From contig JASFMY010000053.1 in NCBI GenBank assembly GCA_050117315.1, positions 1-38,040 on the forward strand: a DNA stretch of 38,040 nt. The letters are read 5' to 3'. Below the pieces are notes generated by a model. That model did no database searches and was not told the DNA's origin. It was given only the letters and a program-made list of their open reading frames with translations. A program made the position numbers and the translations under genes. Origin of the DNA: JANQIV01 sp050117315 (GTDB taxonomy: Bacteria; Bacteroidota; Ignavibacteria; Ignavibacteriales; Melioribacteraceae). Of the stretch, positions 26,577 through 36,033 are shown one piece after another; position 1 is the first letter of the stretch, and each line of letters begins with the position of its first letter.

Positions 26577-29291
26577 ATGAAAAAAAATTTTTTTTGGGTA
26601 CTAAAAATGGCAGTGTTTTATTCATTTCTCGGACTGTTGTTACAGGGAGTAGTTGTCAGTATGTTATTTGCATCTACTGCAGGGCAAAATTTAAGCAGCA
26701 TTAGGGTTACGATGAATGCTGCTAATGTTTCGTTTGAGGAAGCGCTGGAAATAATTACAGAGCAAACCAATTTTAAATTCAGCTACAACAAGCAGGAAGT
26801 TCCGTTAAATGAAAGTGTAACGATAGATGTTACCGACGAACCCCTTTACGATTTACTTAAAGGACTTGCCGGGCAATACAACCTAGTTTTCCAGAGGATT
26901 AACAACCAGATTGTAATTAAGAAAGCAAACTTTGAAGAGTATAACGAGCCCGTTGTTGTTATCCAGCAAACCGGTTCAATAAAAGGAAAAATCACCGATG
27001 CCAAAACCGGCGAAGCGTTGATGGGCGCCAATATAATGCTTAAGGAAACAAATACGGGAGTAGCAGCAAATGAGAACGGTGAATATTCACTTGAAAAACT
27101 TTCTCCGGGGAATTATACGTTGGTAATAAAATACATCGGTTATACCACTAAAGAAGAAACTGTTGAGGTAGCTGCGAATAGGACAATTGAACTGAATATA
27201 GAACTTGACCCGTCTGCATTTGATTTAAACGAGGTAGTAGTTACCGGGTCAATGGTAGAAACAAAGAAAAAGACGTTGGGAACAGCAATTACTGTTTTAA
27301 AGGCAAAAGATCTTGAAGAAATGAATACTACATCGCTACTGGATATATTTAAAGATCAGCAAGTAGCCGGTGTTACTACATCGGATATGGGTACTGATTC
27401 TCAGAATCAAAAAATATTTATACGCGGCTCTAACCAGGGACATTCTTATATTCAGCCTACCAAAATATTGGTCGATGGTGTTGAAGTTCAAACATCTGTA
27501 ATGACAAATATTAGTTCGCAGAATATTGAGAGAATAGAAATAATCCGCGGACCGCAAGCATCAACACTTTACGGTTCGGAAGCAGCAGGCGGAGTTATAC
27601 AGATATTTACAAAAAAAGGAAGTGCAACCCAGGAAGGAATAACGGGTTCAATTTCAACGCGGCAAGGCATAACACAATCCAAATATGATCCAAGCGCATT
27701 ATGGGATCAGTCATATAACGGATCGCTGAGCGGCGGTTTAATTGGTGGCTCGTTTAATTTAGGTGTGTCCTACATGGACAAGGATGGTTTTGTTGATAAC
27801 AGTTATCGAAAAAATCTTAATGTTTCTTTCGGCTTTCAAAAGAAACTACTTGATAATTTAAATATGAGTTTAATAACAAGAATAACCAATAGAAAACAGG
27901 GATACGCGGGATATGCAGCTGTTTGGTATGGTCTGTATAAAGAAGACAAACTCCCGAATTCGACATCCTATATGATTGACCCGAATGATTATTATCAAGG
28001 TAATGATATTATTTTGGGGCTGAATGCAAGCTATGTATACTCAGATTGGTGGGAACATCAATTAACAATCGGGTATAATAAAAGTGTGAATGATAGATAC
28101 GAATTCCCCGATTACTTTTCTGCATCGGATACAATGAGCGCAAAAAATAACAATAGATATACCAGATCAACTTTTCGTTATTTAACAAATATAAAATTAC
28201 CGCGGATGGATTTTTTTGAACCGAGTATTACCGCCGGTTTTGAGTATGTTGAACCGGATTTCCAACAAATTGTCACAAACTACATAACCACCGATGTACC
28301 GTATGTTTCCATTTCATCCGGCAGGGTTTGGGCGGAAAACACAGTTACAAGAGCTTTCTTCGGACAGACGAAATTAGGGTTTTACGATAAACTATTTATT
28401 ACGGCGGGTGTAAGGTCGGATTACAACAGCAACAATGGTGCTAATTATTCCAGCTATACAACAAGCCCGAGAGTCGGTTTTTCCTACCTTATGGAACCTA
28501 CTAACGGATGGGTAATAAAAGCACGCGGTTCTTGGGGTGAAGGTATTCAGTCGCCGACACTTATAATGAAGAGCGGTAATGGTTCCACCATTATTGAAAA
28601 TCTTGATCTTGGTCCTCAAAAAACAAAAGGCTGGGAAATCGGGGCAGATCAATACTTCCTGGACGGCAGTCTTTATTTTGAATTTACATATTATTACCAG
28701 CATACCGATGATTTGATTGGTCTAGATAATCCCAATCTGGGAAATAATTCCACAGTATATCAGTATGTAAACATGGGTGAAGTTGAAAACAAGGGAGTTG
28801 AAGTAATGCTTAAGTATACTTCTGGAGCCATGGATATCAGCGGGAATGTTTCTTATAATGATAATGAATTATTAAGTATGCCTGAATTAAAATCTCCCTC
28901 TGAGTTGGTTGGTAAACCTTTAGCTTTATCCGTGGTACCTCAAGTCGCCGCCGGTTTTTCATTCAATTATAATCTAAACGAACTATTAAACATAGATAAA
29001 GAACATAACACATCTGTAGGATTCAATGTTAGTTATACCGGGAAACGATGGGCAAGAGACTATGAGGCTTATTATGCCGACGTGGTAAATGGTAGTAGAA
29101 AGTCTATGTCTAACTATTTAAAATGGTTTGACGGATTTGCAAAGGTTAATCTTTCCGGGCGTTATCAATTAACAAAGATTCTTGGGATAGGACTACAGGT
29201 CAGGAACCTGTTTAACAGCTATGAACAGCCTTTCCCGACATATTATGTAACTGGCAGAGAAACTTCACTACAGTTAAACATGAATTTTTAG
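26577..29291 (+). CDS. TonB-dependent outer-membrane receptor with STN signalling domain
   Basis: 904 residues. After a signal segment (about 8-37), an STN domain (about 43-120, 'VTMNAANVSFEEALEIITEQTNFKFSYNKQ') would contact FecR. A carboxypeptidase-regulatory-like beta-sandwich (about 133-218, 'GSIKGKITDAKTGEALMGANIML') and a plug (about 220-355, 'IFIRGSNQGHSYIQPTKILVDG...IRGPQASTLYGSEAAGGVIQIF') follow, then a 22-strand barrel ending in Phe. This is a signal-transducing TonB receptor; the next gene, a secreted peptidase, suggests a peptide-like ligand, though siderophores are possible. No SusD partner is adjacent. Confidence 0.93.
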   Translation: MKKNFFWVLKMAVFYSFLGLLLQGVVVSMLFASTAGQNLSSIRVTMNAANVSFEEALEIITEQTNFKFSYNKQEVPLNESVTIDVTDEPLYDLLKGLAGQYNLVFQRINNQIVIKKANFEEYNEPVVVIQQTGSIKGKITDAKTGEALMGANIMLKETNTGVAANENGEYSLEKLSPGNYTLVIKYIGYTTKEETVEVAANRTIELNIELDPSAFDLNEVVVTGSMVETKKKTLGTAITVLKAKDLEEMNTTSLLDIFKDQQVAGVTTSDMGTDSQNQKIFIRGSNQGHSYIQPTKILVDGVEVQTSVMTNISSQNIERIEIIRGPQASTLYGSEAAGGVIQIFTKKGSATQEGITGSISTRQGITQSKYDPSALWDQSYNGSLSGGLIGGSFNLGVSYMDKDGFVDNSYRKNLNVSFGFQKKLLDNLNMSLITRITNRKQGYAGYAAVWYGLYKEDKLPNSTSYMIDPNDYYQGNDIILGLNASYVYSDWWEHQLTIGYNKSVNDRYEFPDYFSASDTMSAKNNNRYTRSTFRYLTNIKLPRMDFFEPSITAGFEYVEPDFQQIVTNYITTDVPYVSISSGRVWAENTVTRAFFGQTKLGFYDKLFITAGVRSDYNSNNGANYSSYTTSPRVGFSYLMEPTNGWVIKARGSWGEGIQSPTLIMKSGNGSTIIENLDLGPQKTKGWEIGADQYFLDGSLYFEFTYYYQHTDDLIGLDNPNLGNNSTVYQYVNMGEVENKGVEVMLKYTSGAMDISGNVSYNDNELLSMPELKSPSELVGKPLALSVVPQVAAGFSFNYNLNELLNIDKEHNTSVGFNVSYTGKRWARDYEAYYADVVNGSRKSMSNYLKWFDGFAKVNLSGRYQLTKILGIGLQVRNLFNSYEQPFPTYYVTGRETSLQLNMNF

Positions 29292-29304
29292 TTCTAAAAA
29301 AAAG

Positions 29305-29398
29305 AAGGTGTCTCGTAAAAATTATTTTTTATCCGGCTGTTGGTTTATTCGTTAATGTTGCGGCAGATTAATTCGATAAAAAATTCTAGAGACACCTT
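29305..29398. repeat. Nested inverted repeat between receptor and peptidase genes
   Basis: AAGGTGTCTC (29305-29314) pairs with GAGACACCTT (29389-29398), and inside it ATTTTTTATC (29324-29333) pairs with GATAAAAAAT (29375-29384). The right end runs into TTTCTTTATTTT. It may be an attenuating terminator after the receptor gene or a small mobile repeat with terminal inverted repeats. Confidence 0.6.
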
Positions 29399-29428
29399 TC
29401 TTTATTTTCATTCCCAAAGGAGTTAAAG

Positions 29429-31789
29429 ATGAGTTATTTATCATTAAAAAAATATAAATGGATTACACTGACTGTATGGCTATATGTAATTTTAATAATG
29501 TCGGTTTCGGCACAGAATATTAAAGAACAAAGTCATACTAAAACAACACCTTTGGATATAGAATTGGCATTCTCGATGAAGAGTTTCACTCACTTTGAAG
29601 AGCCTGCAGTTCATCCCTATGGAGAATATGTAGCTTATTGTGTATTTCAACAACCAATAAAAAGTGTAGCCAGCAGATATGCTCTCCAACCGCGGATTCT
29701 TCCAAACGGTACACCGGCTTCTAACGTTGGGTCATCAATCTTTGTTGTAAACGTAATGACGGGAAAAGAGAAACAAGTCGGTCATAAAATAGGTAATTCA
29801 TGGAGGCCGTCATGGTCACCCGACGGAAATAAACTCGCGTTTTATTCAGATACGGCGGGTTATCCCCAGTTATGGATATATGATATTGATAGCGGTAAAA
29901 AAACTAGACTCTCAGAAGTAAAGATTAAAAGCAGACTTTGGCTTGGGGATGAAGCCAAGTGGAGTCATGACGGTCAGTTAGTCTATGTTCCGGTTGATCT
30001 TGATTGGAATTCCGATACACAGCAAAGCGGTAAAACTGAAGTAGATTCGTTGGAAGTAACAGCCAAGGTATATAAGACAGGCGATGAAATTGAAAAGGAG
30101 AAAGATCCTACTTTCGAACGGAATGAATTTTTCATAAATGAAAATAATGCAACATTAGTTTCGATAAATATTAAAACCGGTGAAATAAAGACACTGGTAA
30201 AAGCAGAGGAAATACCGCGTCCAAGTTATCTAAGGCTATCCGCATCGGAAAAGTGGCTCTCGTATTTATCTGTATACCAGACGAAGAATATCTCTGAATC
30301 ACAAATGTGTTATGATCTTGTTGTGCTTCCGTCCGGCGGGGGTAAGGCTAAGATAATTGCAGCCGATCTAAAAGTACCGGGATCGAGCAGGAAATTTTAC
30401 AGCGAGACATACAGATGGCATCCCGATCAGGATAAACTTATTTACGTAAAGGAAAGTAAGCTTTGGCTTGTAGATTTTACACAAGGTTTGGAGGCGGTTC
30501 CCGTTCAAATAGGCAAAGACGCTGGAGAAGTTCAGGGAAGCCCGCTTTTATATACATCTGACGGGAAAGAAATTTTAGTTCGATTACAAGGTTCGGGCAA
30601 ATTTGCATTAGTCCCGATTTCGGGAAGGAAGGCAAAATTATTTTCTACGGGTAAAGAATACTCATATCGTGATGTAATTAAATCTAATGAGAAAACTGTT
30701 TGGTCGCCAAAAGAAGGATATATTGCAATACAAGCCGCAAAAGGTAATAATCAAGGGGCAATAATATATCTTAACACAAAAAATGGTTCAACGGAAATTG
30801 TATATACGTATGAATCCAATAATACATTTATAACGGCAATGCCTGGTGAAAAATCAATTTTAGTCAGCATGGAAGATGCTTATACCCCAATTGATCTGTA
30901 TTTAGTTGATACAAAAAAATATCAAAAGAAACGGTTAACAGAAATAAATCCGGGATTAAAAGAAGTCCAATTCGGCGACATAGAAGAATTTGAAACAGAA
31001 ATAGTCAGATATGACGGGGAACGGGTAAAAGTTAAAACGGCTGTATTACTTCCCCCCGGGAAAAAGAAAGGAGAAAAACTACCGGCAGTTAGTAGCTTTT
31101 ATCCAAATAGAAATTATTCGGGATTTGCCGCTAAGTATGGCGGCGGAACACCAGCGAATATTCCCTCGGCACAGTTATTTGCAACAAGGGGCTACGCGGT
31201 AATATTGCTCGATGTTCCGATATCTCCTCGAGGTCAAGCCGCTAACCCGGTTCATGATATAACTAATACGGTGTTGCCGCAATTATACCATGCGGCGGAA
31301 CTCGGTTACATTGATATTAACCGCATTGCTATTATGGGACAATCTTACGGCGGCTATTCAACTGCAGGTATAATTACCGAGACTAATTTGTTCAAAGCAG
31401 CTATAGCTTTTTCAGGAATGTACGATTTAATTGGAAAATACGGGGAGTTCAGCGATGACGGGTTAGACTATATAAGCTTTTTCGAAACCGGTCAAGGAAG
31501 GATGGGCACTTCTCCGTTTTCAGATCTGCAGCGTTACATTAGAAACTCGCCATACTTGCAAGCAGAAAAAATAACAACCCCGTTACTTATTCTACATGGA
31601 GAGAACGACTATGCATGTGATGTCAGAGACGCCAAAAGAATGTTTATAGCATTGAAACGTTTAGATAAAACAGCACAGTTGGCAATTTACGAAGGCGAAG
31701 GACATGTACCGTATGAATGGTCTTTGGATAATGGAGTAGACGCGATAAACCGTATTTTACATTTCTTAGATAAATATTTGACAAAATAG
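29429..31789 (+). CDS. Secreted prolyl-oligopeptidase family (S9) peptidase
   Basis: 786 residues. A signal peptide (about 1-30, ending 'SVSAQ') points to export. The middle (about 45-500) has TolB/WD-like propeller blades such as 'RPSWSPDGNKLAFYSDTAGYPQLWIYDIDSGK'. The C-terminal alpha/beta hydrolase has GQSYGG (Ser639), 'LLILHGENDYACD' (Asp727) and 'EGEGHVPYEW' (His759), the S9 triad. It likely cleaves short peptides or peptide-like compounds in the periplasm. AAAGGAG precedes the ATG. Following a signal-transducing TonB receptor, it probably processes what that receptor imports. Confidence 0.9.
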   Translation: MSYLSLKKYKWITLTVWLYVILIMSVSAQNIKEQSHTKTTPLDIELAFSMKSFTHFEEPAVHPYGEYVAYCVFQQPIKSVASRYALQPRILPNGTPASNVGSSIFVVNVMTGKEKQVGHKIGNSWRPSWSPDGNKLAFYSDTAGYPQLWIYDIDSGKKTRLSEVKIKSRLWLGDEAKWSHDGQLVYVPVDLDWNSDTQQSGKTEVDSLEVTAKVYKTGDEIEKEKDPTFERNEFFINENNATLVSINIKTGEIKTLVKAEEIPRPSYLRLSASEKWLSYLSVYQTKNISESQMCYDLVVLPSGGGKAKIIAADLKVPGSSRKFYSETYRWHPDQDKLIYVKESKLWLVDFTQGLEAVPVQIGKDAGEVQGSPLLYTSDGKEILVRLQGSGKFALVPISGRKAKLFSTGKEYSYRDVIKSNEKTVWSPKEGYIAIQAAKGNNQGAIIYLNTKNGSTEIVYTYESNNTFITAMPGEKSILVSMEDAYTPIDLYLVDTKKYQKKRLTEINPGLKEVQFGDIEEFETEIVRYDGERVKVKTAVLLPPGKKKGEKLPAVSSFYPNRNYSGFAAKYGGGTPANIPSAQLFATRGYAVILLDVPISPRGQAANPVHDITNTVLPQLYHAAELGYIDINRIAIMGQSYGGYSTAGIITETNLFKAAIAFSGMYDLIGKYGEFSDDGLDYISFFETGQGRMGTSPFSDLQRYIRNSPYLQAEKITTPLLILHGENDYACDVRDAKRMFIALKRLDKTAQLAIYEGEGHVPYEWSLDNGVDAINRILHFLDKYLTK

Positions 31790-31805
31790 AAACGGAAATA
31801 GTTTT

Positions 31806-33035
31806 ATGAAAGTTAATAAGATAATGGCAGTATTATTTTTATTCCTTGTACTGATTTTTGTTTTAGTTTATTTCATTAAAAAAGAACCTACTGTTAAAAT
31901 CGAAGTATTGGGAAATCCCTTATTAAGCCGGTACGATTCCGGTGAACTAATTTATGCTAGAAATATATGGGATTTACAACTATTCAAAAACAAGATTTAT
32001 ATCGGTACCGGAAACAGCTCTAATATAGGTCCGGCAGTAAACTCCGGGCCTGTTCCTTTAATTTCATATGATTTGCAAAGCGGAGTATTTAAGGAAGAAT
32101 TTGTAGTTGAAGATGACCAGATAGATATGATTGTATTGCTGGATGATTCAATATATATACCCGGCCATGATCCAAAAGAAAGCTGGGAGCTAGGGAATTA
32201 TTACAAGATAGAAAACGGTGAATGGAAAAAAGCTAGAAACATACCCAACGGAATCCATAACTATTCAATGATAATGTACAAAGATAGAATGTTTGCGGGG
32301 CTTGGTACTGAAAAAGGAGCTGAAGTAGCCGTCTCGAATGATAAAGGAAAAAGCTGGGATGTAAAAACGATTGAAAACAATTTTAGGATTCACTCATTTT
32401 TAATAGTTGACAATATTCTTTATGCTATAGGAATAATGCCCGGTGAAAAATTTATATCAGCTTATAAAAAAAGATTTGATAAAAAAATAACAAATGGAAT
32501 TTATCAATATGATTATAAAAAAGATGTATTTATAACAAGAGATGATCTGAGTTATAAAGTACTTTTCCCCGATACAAAAATAGATACATCTCTAAGTAAA
32601 AAAATAGTAAGACCAACAAATGTTAATGATAAATCAATTTATATCGGCTCATACATTCATAACGATCATCAACATCTACCTTTCGGATTATATATAGCTG
32701 AGAAGCTTGACGGTAAGGTAGAAAAAGTAAATAAGATAGAATTGCCGGAAGGTTTTATGCCGTGGGATATAATACATAGAAACGATATGACATACGTATT
32801 GTTGAATAAGGAAATCAATGAAGAAGAATATGTTACAATGATATATGCAAGTAATGATTTAGAGAGATGGGAAAGAGTGTTGGAATTTAATTATACAACC
32901 TTTTCACGTTCATTTGAGATTGTTAATGATGATTTTTACTTCGGGCTTGGATGTGAAATTCAAAATCCGCAAGAATGGTCGGAAGAAGAATTAAGAAAAG
33001 AAACCGGAACAATCTTAAAGGTTACAAAACAATAA
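31806..33035 (+). CDS. Membrane-anchored propeller-like protein, unknown function
   Basis: 409 residues with one N-terminal membrane anchor or uncleaved signal (about 6-25, 'MAVLFLFLVLIFVLVYFI'). The rest lies outside the cytoplasm and shows repeating blade-like blocks ('LFKNKIYIGTG', 'MYKDRMFAGLG', 'IVDNILYAIGI'). One block carries a BNR/Asp-box-like SNDKGKSWDV, as in sialidase-type propellers, but no catalytic set is seen. It starts 16 bases after the peptidase stop and is probably the last gene of the receptor cluster. It may bind the same ligand at the cell envelope. Confidence 0.7.
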   Translation: MKVNKIMAVLFLFLVLIFVLVYFIKKEPTVKIEVLGNPLLSRYDSGELIYARNIWDLQLFKNKIYIGTGNSSNIGPAVNSGPVPLISYDLQSGVFKEEFVVEDDQIDMIVLLDDSIYIPGHDPKESWELGNYYKIENGEWKKARNIPNGIHNYSMIMYKDRMFAGLGTEKGAEVAVSNDKGKSWDVKTIENNFRIHSFLIVDNILYAIGIMPGEKFISAYKKRFDKKITNGIYQYDYKKDVFITRDDLSYKVLFPDTKIDTSLSKKIVRPTNVNDKSIYIGSYIHNDHQHLPFGLYIAEKLDGKVEKVNKIELPEGFMPWDIIHRNDMTYVLLNKEINEEEYVTMIYASNDLERWERVLEFNYTTFSRSFEIVNDDFYFGLGCEIQNPQEWSEEELRKETGTILKVTKQ

Positions 33036-33441
33036 GTAATACAACAATGAATAACAAAGAAAAATTTAGGACATTTACAAAACTGTATATGAATGCCGTA
33101 GTTGAGATTTTTTTACACCTAACTTCTTTACTATACATCAGATTCAATCATGACTGTCTCAATTAGATAGAACTGATTGTACCCCTCGAATCATAGAGAC
33201 TCTCCTCCTCTCCGTAGATGAACTGTACCCCTTCTTCGGAGAGGTTTTTTTTTATATGAAATTGTCTGCTTAGATAGCATCTTTGGAAAAATTAAATTAT
33301 AAGGAAACATAAAGCAAGAAATAAGATGATGAAATATTATTACAATTAGAGTGATTAAATAGATTTCTCCCACTCTCCCCGTCACAATTCTAAATTCTCA
33401 ATTAAAAATTAGAAATTATATTCTCTCACGTCTCAAATCTC
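33036..33441. other. Non-coding region with duplicated motif and terminator
   Basis: About 400 bases without a credible gene. A sequence resembling GAACTG-TGTACCCC occurs twice (about 33169-33186 and 33219-33232), suggesting local duplication or a degraded repeat. A strong hairpin with a T run (33207-33253) ends the receptor cluster. The rest, up to the thioesterase gene, is AT-rich with CT-rich tracts and shows nothing else. Confidence 0.45.
33207..33253 (+). terminator. Terminator-like hairpin with T9 run
   Basis: CCTCTCCG (33207-33214) pairs perfectly with CGGAGAGG (33237-33244), loop 22 bases, followed by nine T. The long loop is unusual, but position and T run fit termination of the receptor operon. 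Confidence 0.55.
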
Positions 33442-33843
33442 TCATCTCATATCTAATTTCTCAAGAAACTCCGGTAAGAATGGTCTGCCTCTTTCATTCA
33501 AAGCTGTGCCGATTATCTTTCCTTTTACAACAAGTTTGTCATCCGGCTTCCTGTAGATATCCTGCAAAAACCCAAAACGTATCGGGGAGATACTTTCAAG
33601 GTTTAATCCGACCCAAAATTCATCACCGCTTTGTAAAGGAAATTTATAATCAAGTTCTGCGCGGACTACAACAAGATTTACCTTCTGTTTTGTAAGTTCC
33701 GCAAAGTTTATCCCGATTGAAAGCAAATACTCATGTCTTGTGTGTTCAAGATAATTTTGATAAACGGAGTTATTAACCACTCCCTGAATATCGCATTCGT
33801 AATCTCGAACTTTGAAATCAAGTTTGTATGTGTAGCTGTTCAA
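33442..33843 (-). CDS. Acyl-CoA thioesterase, hotdog fold (4HBT, YbgC/FadM-like)
   Basis: 133 residues, single hotdog domain. 'RDYECDIQGVVNNSVYQNYLEHTRHEYL' (13-40) matches the 4-hydroxybenzoyl-CoA thioesterase motif D-x-x-G-x-V-x-N-x-x-Y; Asp18 or a neighbour would be catalytic. It hydrolyses acyl-CoA or acyl-ACP thioesters in the cytoplasm; chain preference cannot be read. It stands alone, downstream of the exported PQQ-propeller gene with 96 bases between them. Confidence 0.85.
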   Translation of the reverse strand: MNSYTYKLDFKVRDYECDIQGVVNNSVYQNYLEHTRHEYLLSIGINFAELTKQKVNLVVVRAELDYKFPLQSGDEFWVGLNLESISPIRFGFLQDIYRKPDDKLVVKGKIIGTALNERGRPFLPEFLEKLDMR

Positions 33844-33939
33844 ATTAAAGCCTTTTTATGACTAATTTATTGAAAAATTTAGGAATATTGAAATAAACGG
33901 CTAGAGTAACTCTGACGCTTCAATTTTAAAATGAAAAAG

Positions 33940-35697
33940 TTATTTAAGAACAGCTAGTTTTTTTACTGAATCATAATTACCTGCCGTTAAACGATAATAA
34001 TAAATCCCCGATGATAATCCGGAAGCATTAAATGATACTTCGTAGCTGCCCGGATTTTTATATTCATTTACAATTGTTGCTACTTTCTTTCCAAGCGTGT
34101 CAAAGACACTTAGTTTCACTTGAGAAGCATTGACGATAGAATATTTTATTTTAGTGGAAGGGGAATTAAAGGGATTGGGATAATTCTGGCTTAGAGTGTA
34201 CTCCAATAAAGTTTCGGATGCATTTACAGAGGTAACAGTAGTGACCTTAAATAGAATGCTTTTAGTTACGTCCTTATCGTAAGGGCTCAAAGTTAAATGT
34301 CTGCTCATTTTTAAGGTTACCGTATAGTTACCGGCTGCGATCACAGATGCCCTGATCGTACAATAAACATCATGTTGGCTTGAAGGTGCTAAAATTAAGT
34401 TTTCGGGTTCAATAAATAGGTTTTCTCCTATAGGTGAATATGCCCATGAAAAACTCACTGAATCAGCCACATTATATGGATTGGTAATACCGATTGAAAT
34501 AGTAGTATCCTGTTTAAGTTCCCCCAAATCAATTTCACCCTCTTCGGAAAACCTGGATTCCGGGTGTTCACAGTTCAGCATTTCTTCTTCATCCAACGCA
34601 TAAACGTATTTATTGGCGGACCCAAAGACTATTTTATTATTGATTATAATGGGCGATGAATGTACTTGAGAATTTACAGCAAAACGATTTAGAACCTCGC
34701 CGGTATTTTTATTTACGGCATACAAGCTCCCTACCTTGTAACTCGTTTCCTTTCCTGTTCCGAAGAAAACCTTATCCTCTTTCACAAATGGGGTCCCCAA
34801 TATCCGGCCGTCAAATTTCTTCTTCCACAATAATTCCTGGGTGCTAAGTCCTAAGCTATGCAATACTTGCTGATTTGAACTGCCCACAAATAATAGTGAA
34901 TCCGATATCGTAGGTCCTCCTAAAATCCACATATTATCGGGGTCGGAATACCACCAGACCTTGGTGCCGTTCTCTGCATTTAAACCGTAAAGATGGCAAT
35001 GGCGCCCGCCGAAATATACTATGCCGTTATTAACTACAGGGTTGGTTAATATCGCTGGATCTTGCCAAAGTTTTTCCGGATTTGTATCATACTCCCATAC
35101 TTTTTCTTTAGTATTGATATTATAGCAGTAAAATTTTCCGCTGCATTCACCGAAATAAATTTTGTTTTCCCATACTTCCGGTTTTACATGTATTCCTACA
35201 CCTCTATCACCGGTATCAATACGGAAAACTTCTTCTCCTGTTTGAATATTTACGCCAATAACCTGTCCCCTTTCACTACCTACATAAGCAACTCCATCTA
35301 CAACGTTTGGAGAAGAGTGAAAATAATCCCATGCATCATAATGATTTGTAACAGTTCCCTCAGAAATAGTAACACGCCATTTTTCAGTACCGTCGGTATT
35401 CAATCCATATAATACGTTCCCGCTTTCAAAACAGATTACTTCGTTTGAGTATGCTGCGGTTGAAAGAATTTTATTACCGGCTTTATACTGCCAGATTTCC
35501 GAACCGTCGTCAAAATTAATTGCATAAAATATGCTGTCCTCACTTCCTATATAAACAGTATTGTTTACAATTAAAGGTGTGGCGTATACTATGCCTCCGG
35601 TTTTGAATTCCCAGGACACAACTTCCCCGGCAAAAGAAAATTCTTGAAAAACCAACAATAGCAAAAACGTTAAAAATGATTTGATTATTATTTTCAT
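33940..35697 (-). CDS. Secreted PQQ-type beta-propeller with type IX sorting domain
   Basis: 585 residues from the ATG at 35697, which has GAGGGG upstream and opens a signal peptide (MKIIIKSFLTFLLLLVFQEFSFA). Residues about 25-385 hold repeated PQQ-like blades such as 'VYIGSEDSIFYAINFDDGSEIWQYKAG'. An Ig-like domain spans about 395-495, and the last 85 residues are a Por-type C-terminal sorting domain ('LSQNYPNPFN', 'SGIYYYRLTAG'). It is thus secreted by the type IX system and likely held at the cell surface. No PQQ-enzyme active site is seen; a binding or structural role is likely. A longer frame starts at 35754 but lacks a ribosome-binding site. Confidence 0.88.
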   Translation of the reverse strand: MKIIIKSFLTFLLLLVFQEFSFAGEVVSWEFKTGGIVYATPLIVNNTVYIGSEDSIFYAINFDDGSEIWQYKAGNKILSTAAYSNEVICFESGNVLYGLNTDGTEKWRVTISEGTVTNHYDAWDYFHSSPNVVDGVAYVGSERGQVIGVNIQTGEEVFRIDTGDRGVGIHVKPEVWENKIYFGECSGKFYCYNINTKEKVWEYDTNPEKLWQDPAILTNPVVNNGIVYFGGRHCHLYGLNAENGTKVWWYSDPDNMWILGGPTISDSLLFVGSSNQQVLHSLGLSTQELLWKKKFDGRILGTPFVKEDKVFFGTGKETSYKVGSLYAVNKNTGEVLNRFAVNSQVHSSPIIINNKIVFGSANKYVYALDEEEMLNCEHPESRFSEEGEIDLGELKQDTTISIGITNPYNVADSVSFSWAYSPIGENLFIEPENLILAPSSQHDVYCTIRASVIAAGNYTVTLKMSRHLTLSPYDKDVTKSILFKVTTVTSVNASETLLEYTLSQNYPNPFNSPSTKIKYSIVNASQVKLSVFDTLGKKVATIVNEYKNPGSYEVSFNASGLSSGIYYYRLTAGNYDSVKKLAVLK

Positions 35698-36033
35698 TTT
35701 ATTCCCCTCATTAATTAAAATGTTAATTACGGGAGAATTATAATATGACGGCATGTTAAATTCGTCTTAAAGGACGCAGACTGTGTTTATAGTTACTCTT
35801 TTTACCTGTTGTTCGGAATGTGACAGTTTCATTTAATCTAATTTTTATTTTGCTCTACAGGTTAACTTAGTGATTCTTAATCATAACTTCTTACTCATAA
35901 TCACTTTTTCTCTATAGAGTTTTATAGAAAAAAATACTGGGTAAGATTAAGAATTCATTTACTATTTCCCGAATTTCTTTGCCAACCTATAAAGCACCTC
36001 TCAATAATAATTTCCAACGACAGGTTCTTTTAA

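Noticed and set aside
33191..33385. 64-residue minus-strand frame with an Arg-rich end
   Set aside because: It reads through the terminator hairpin and duplicated motif, has no ribosome-binding site and no recognisable domain.
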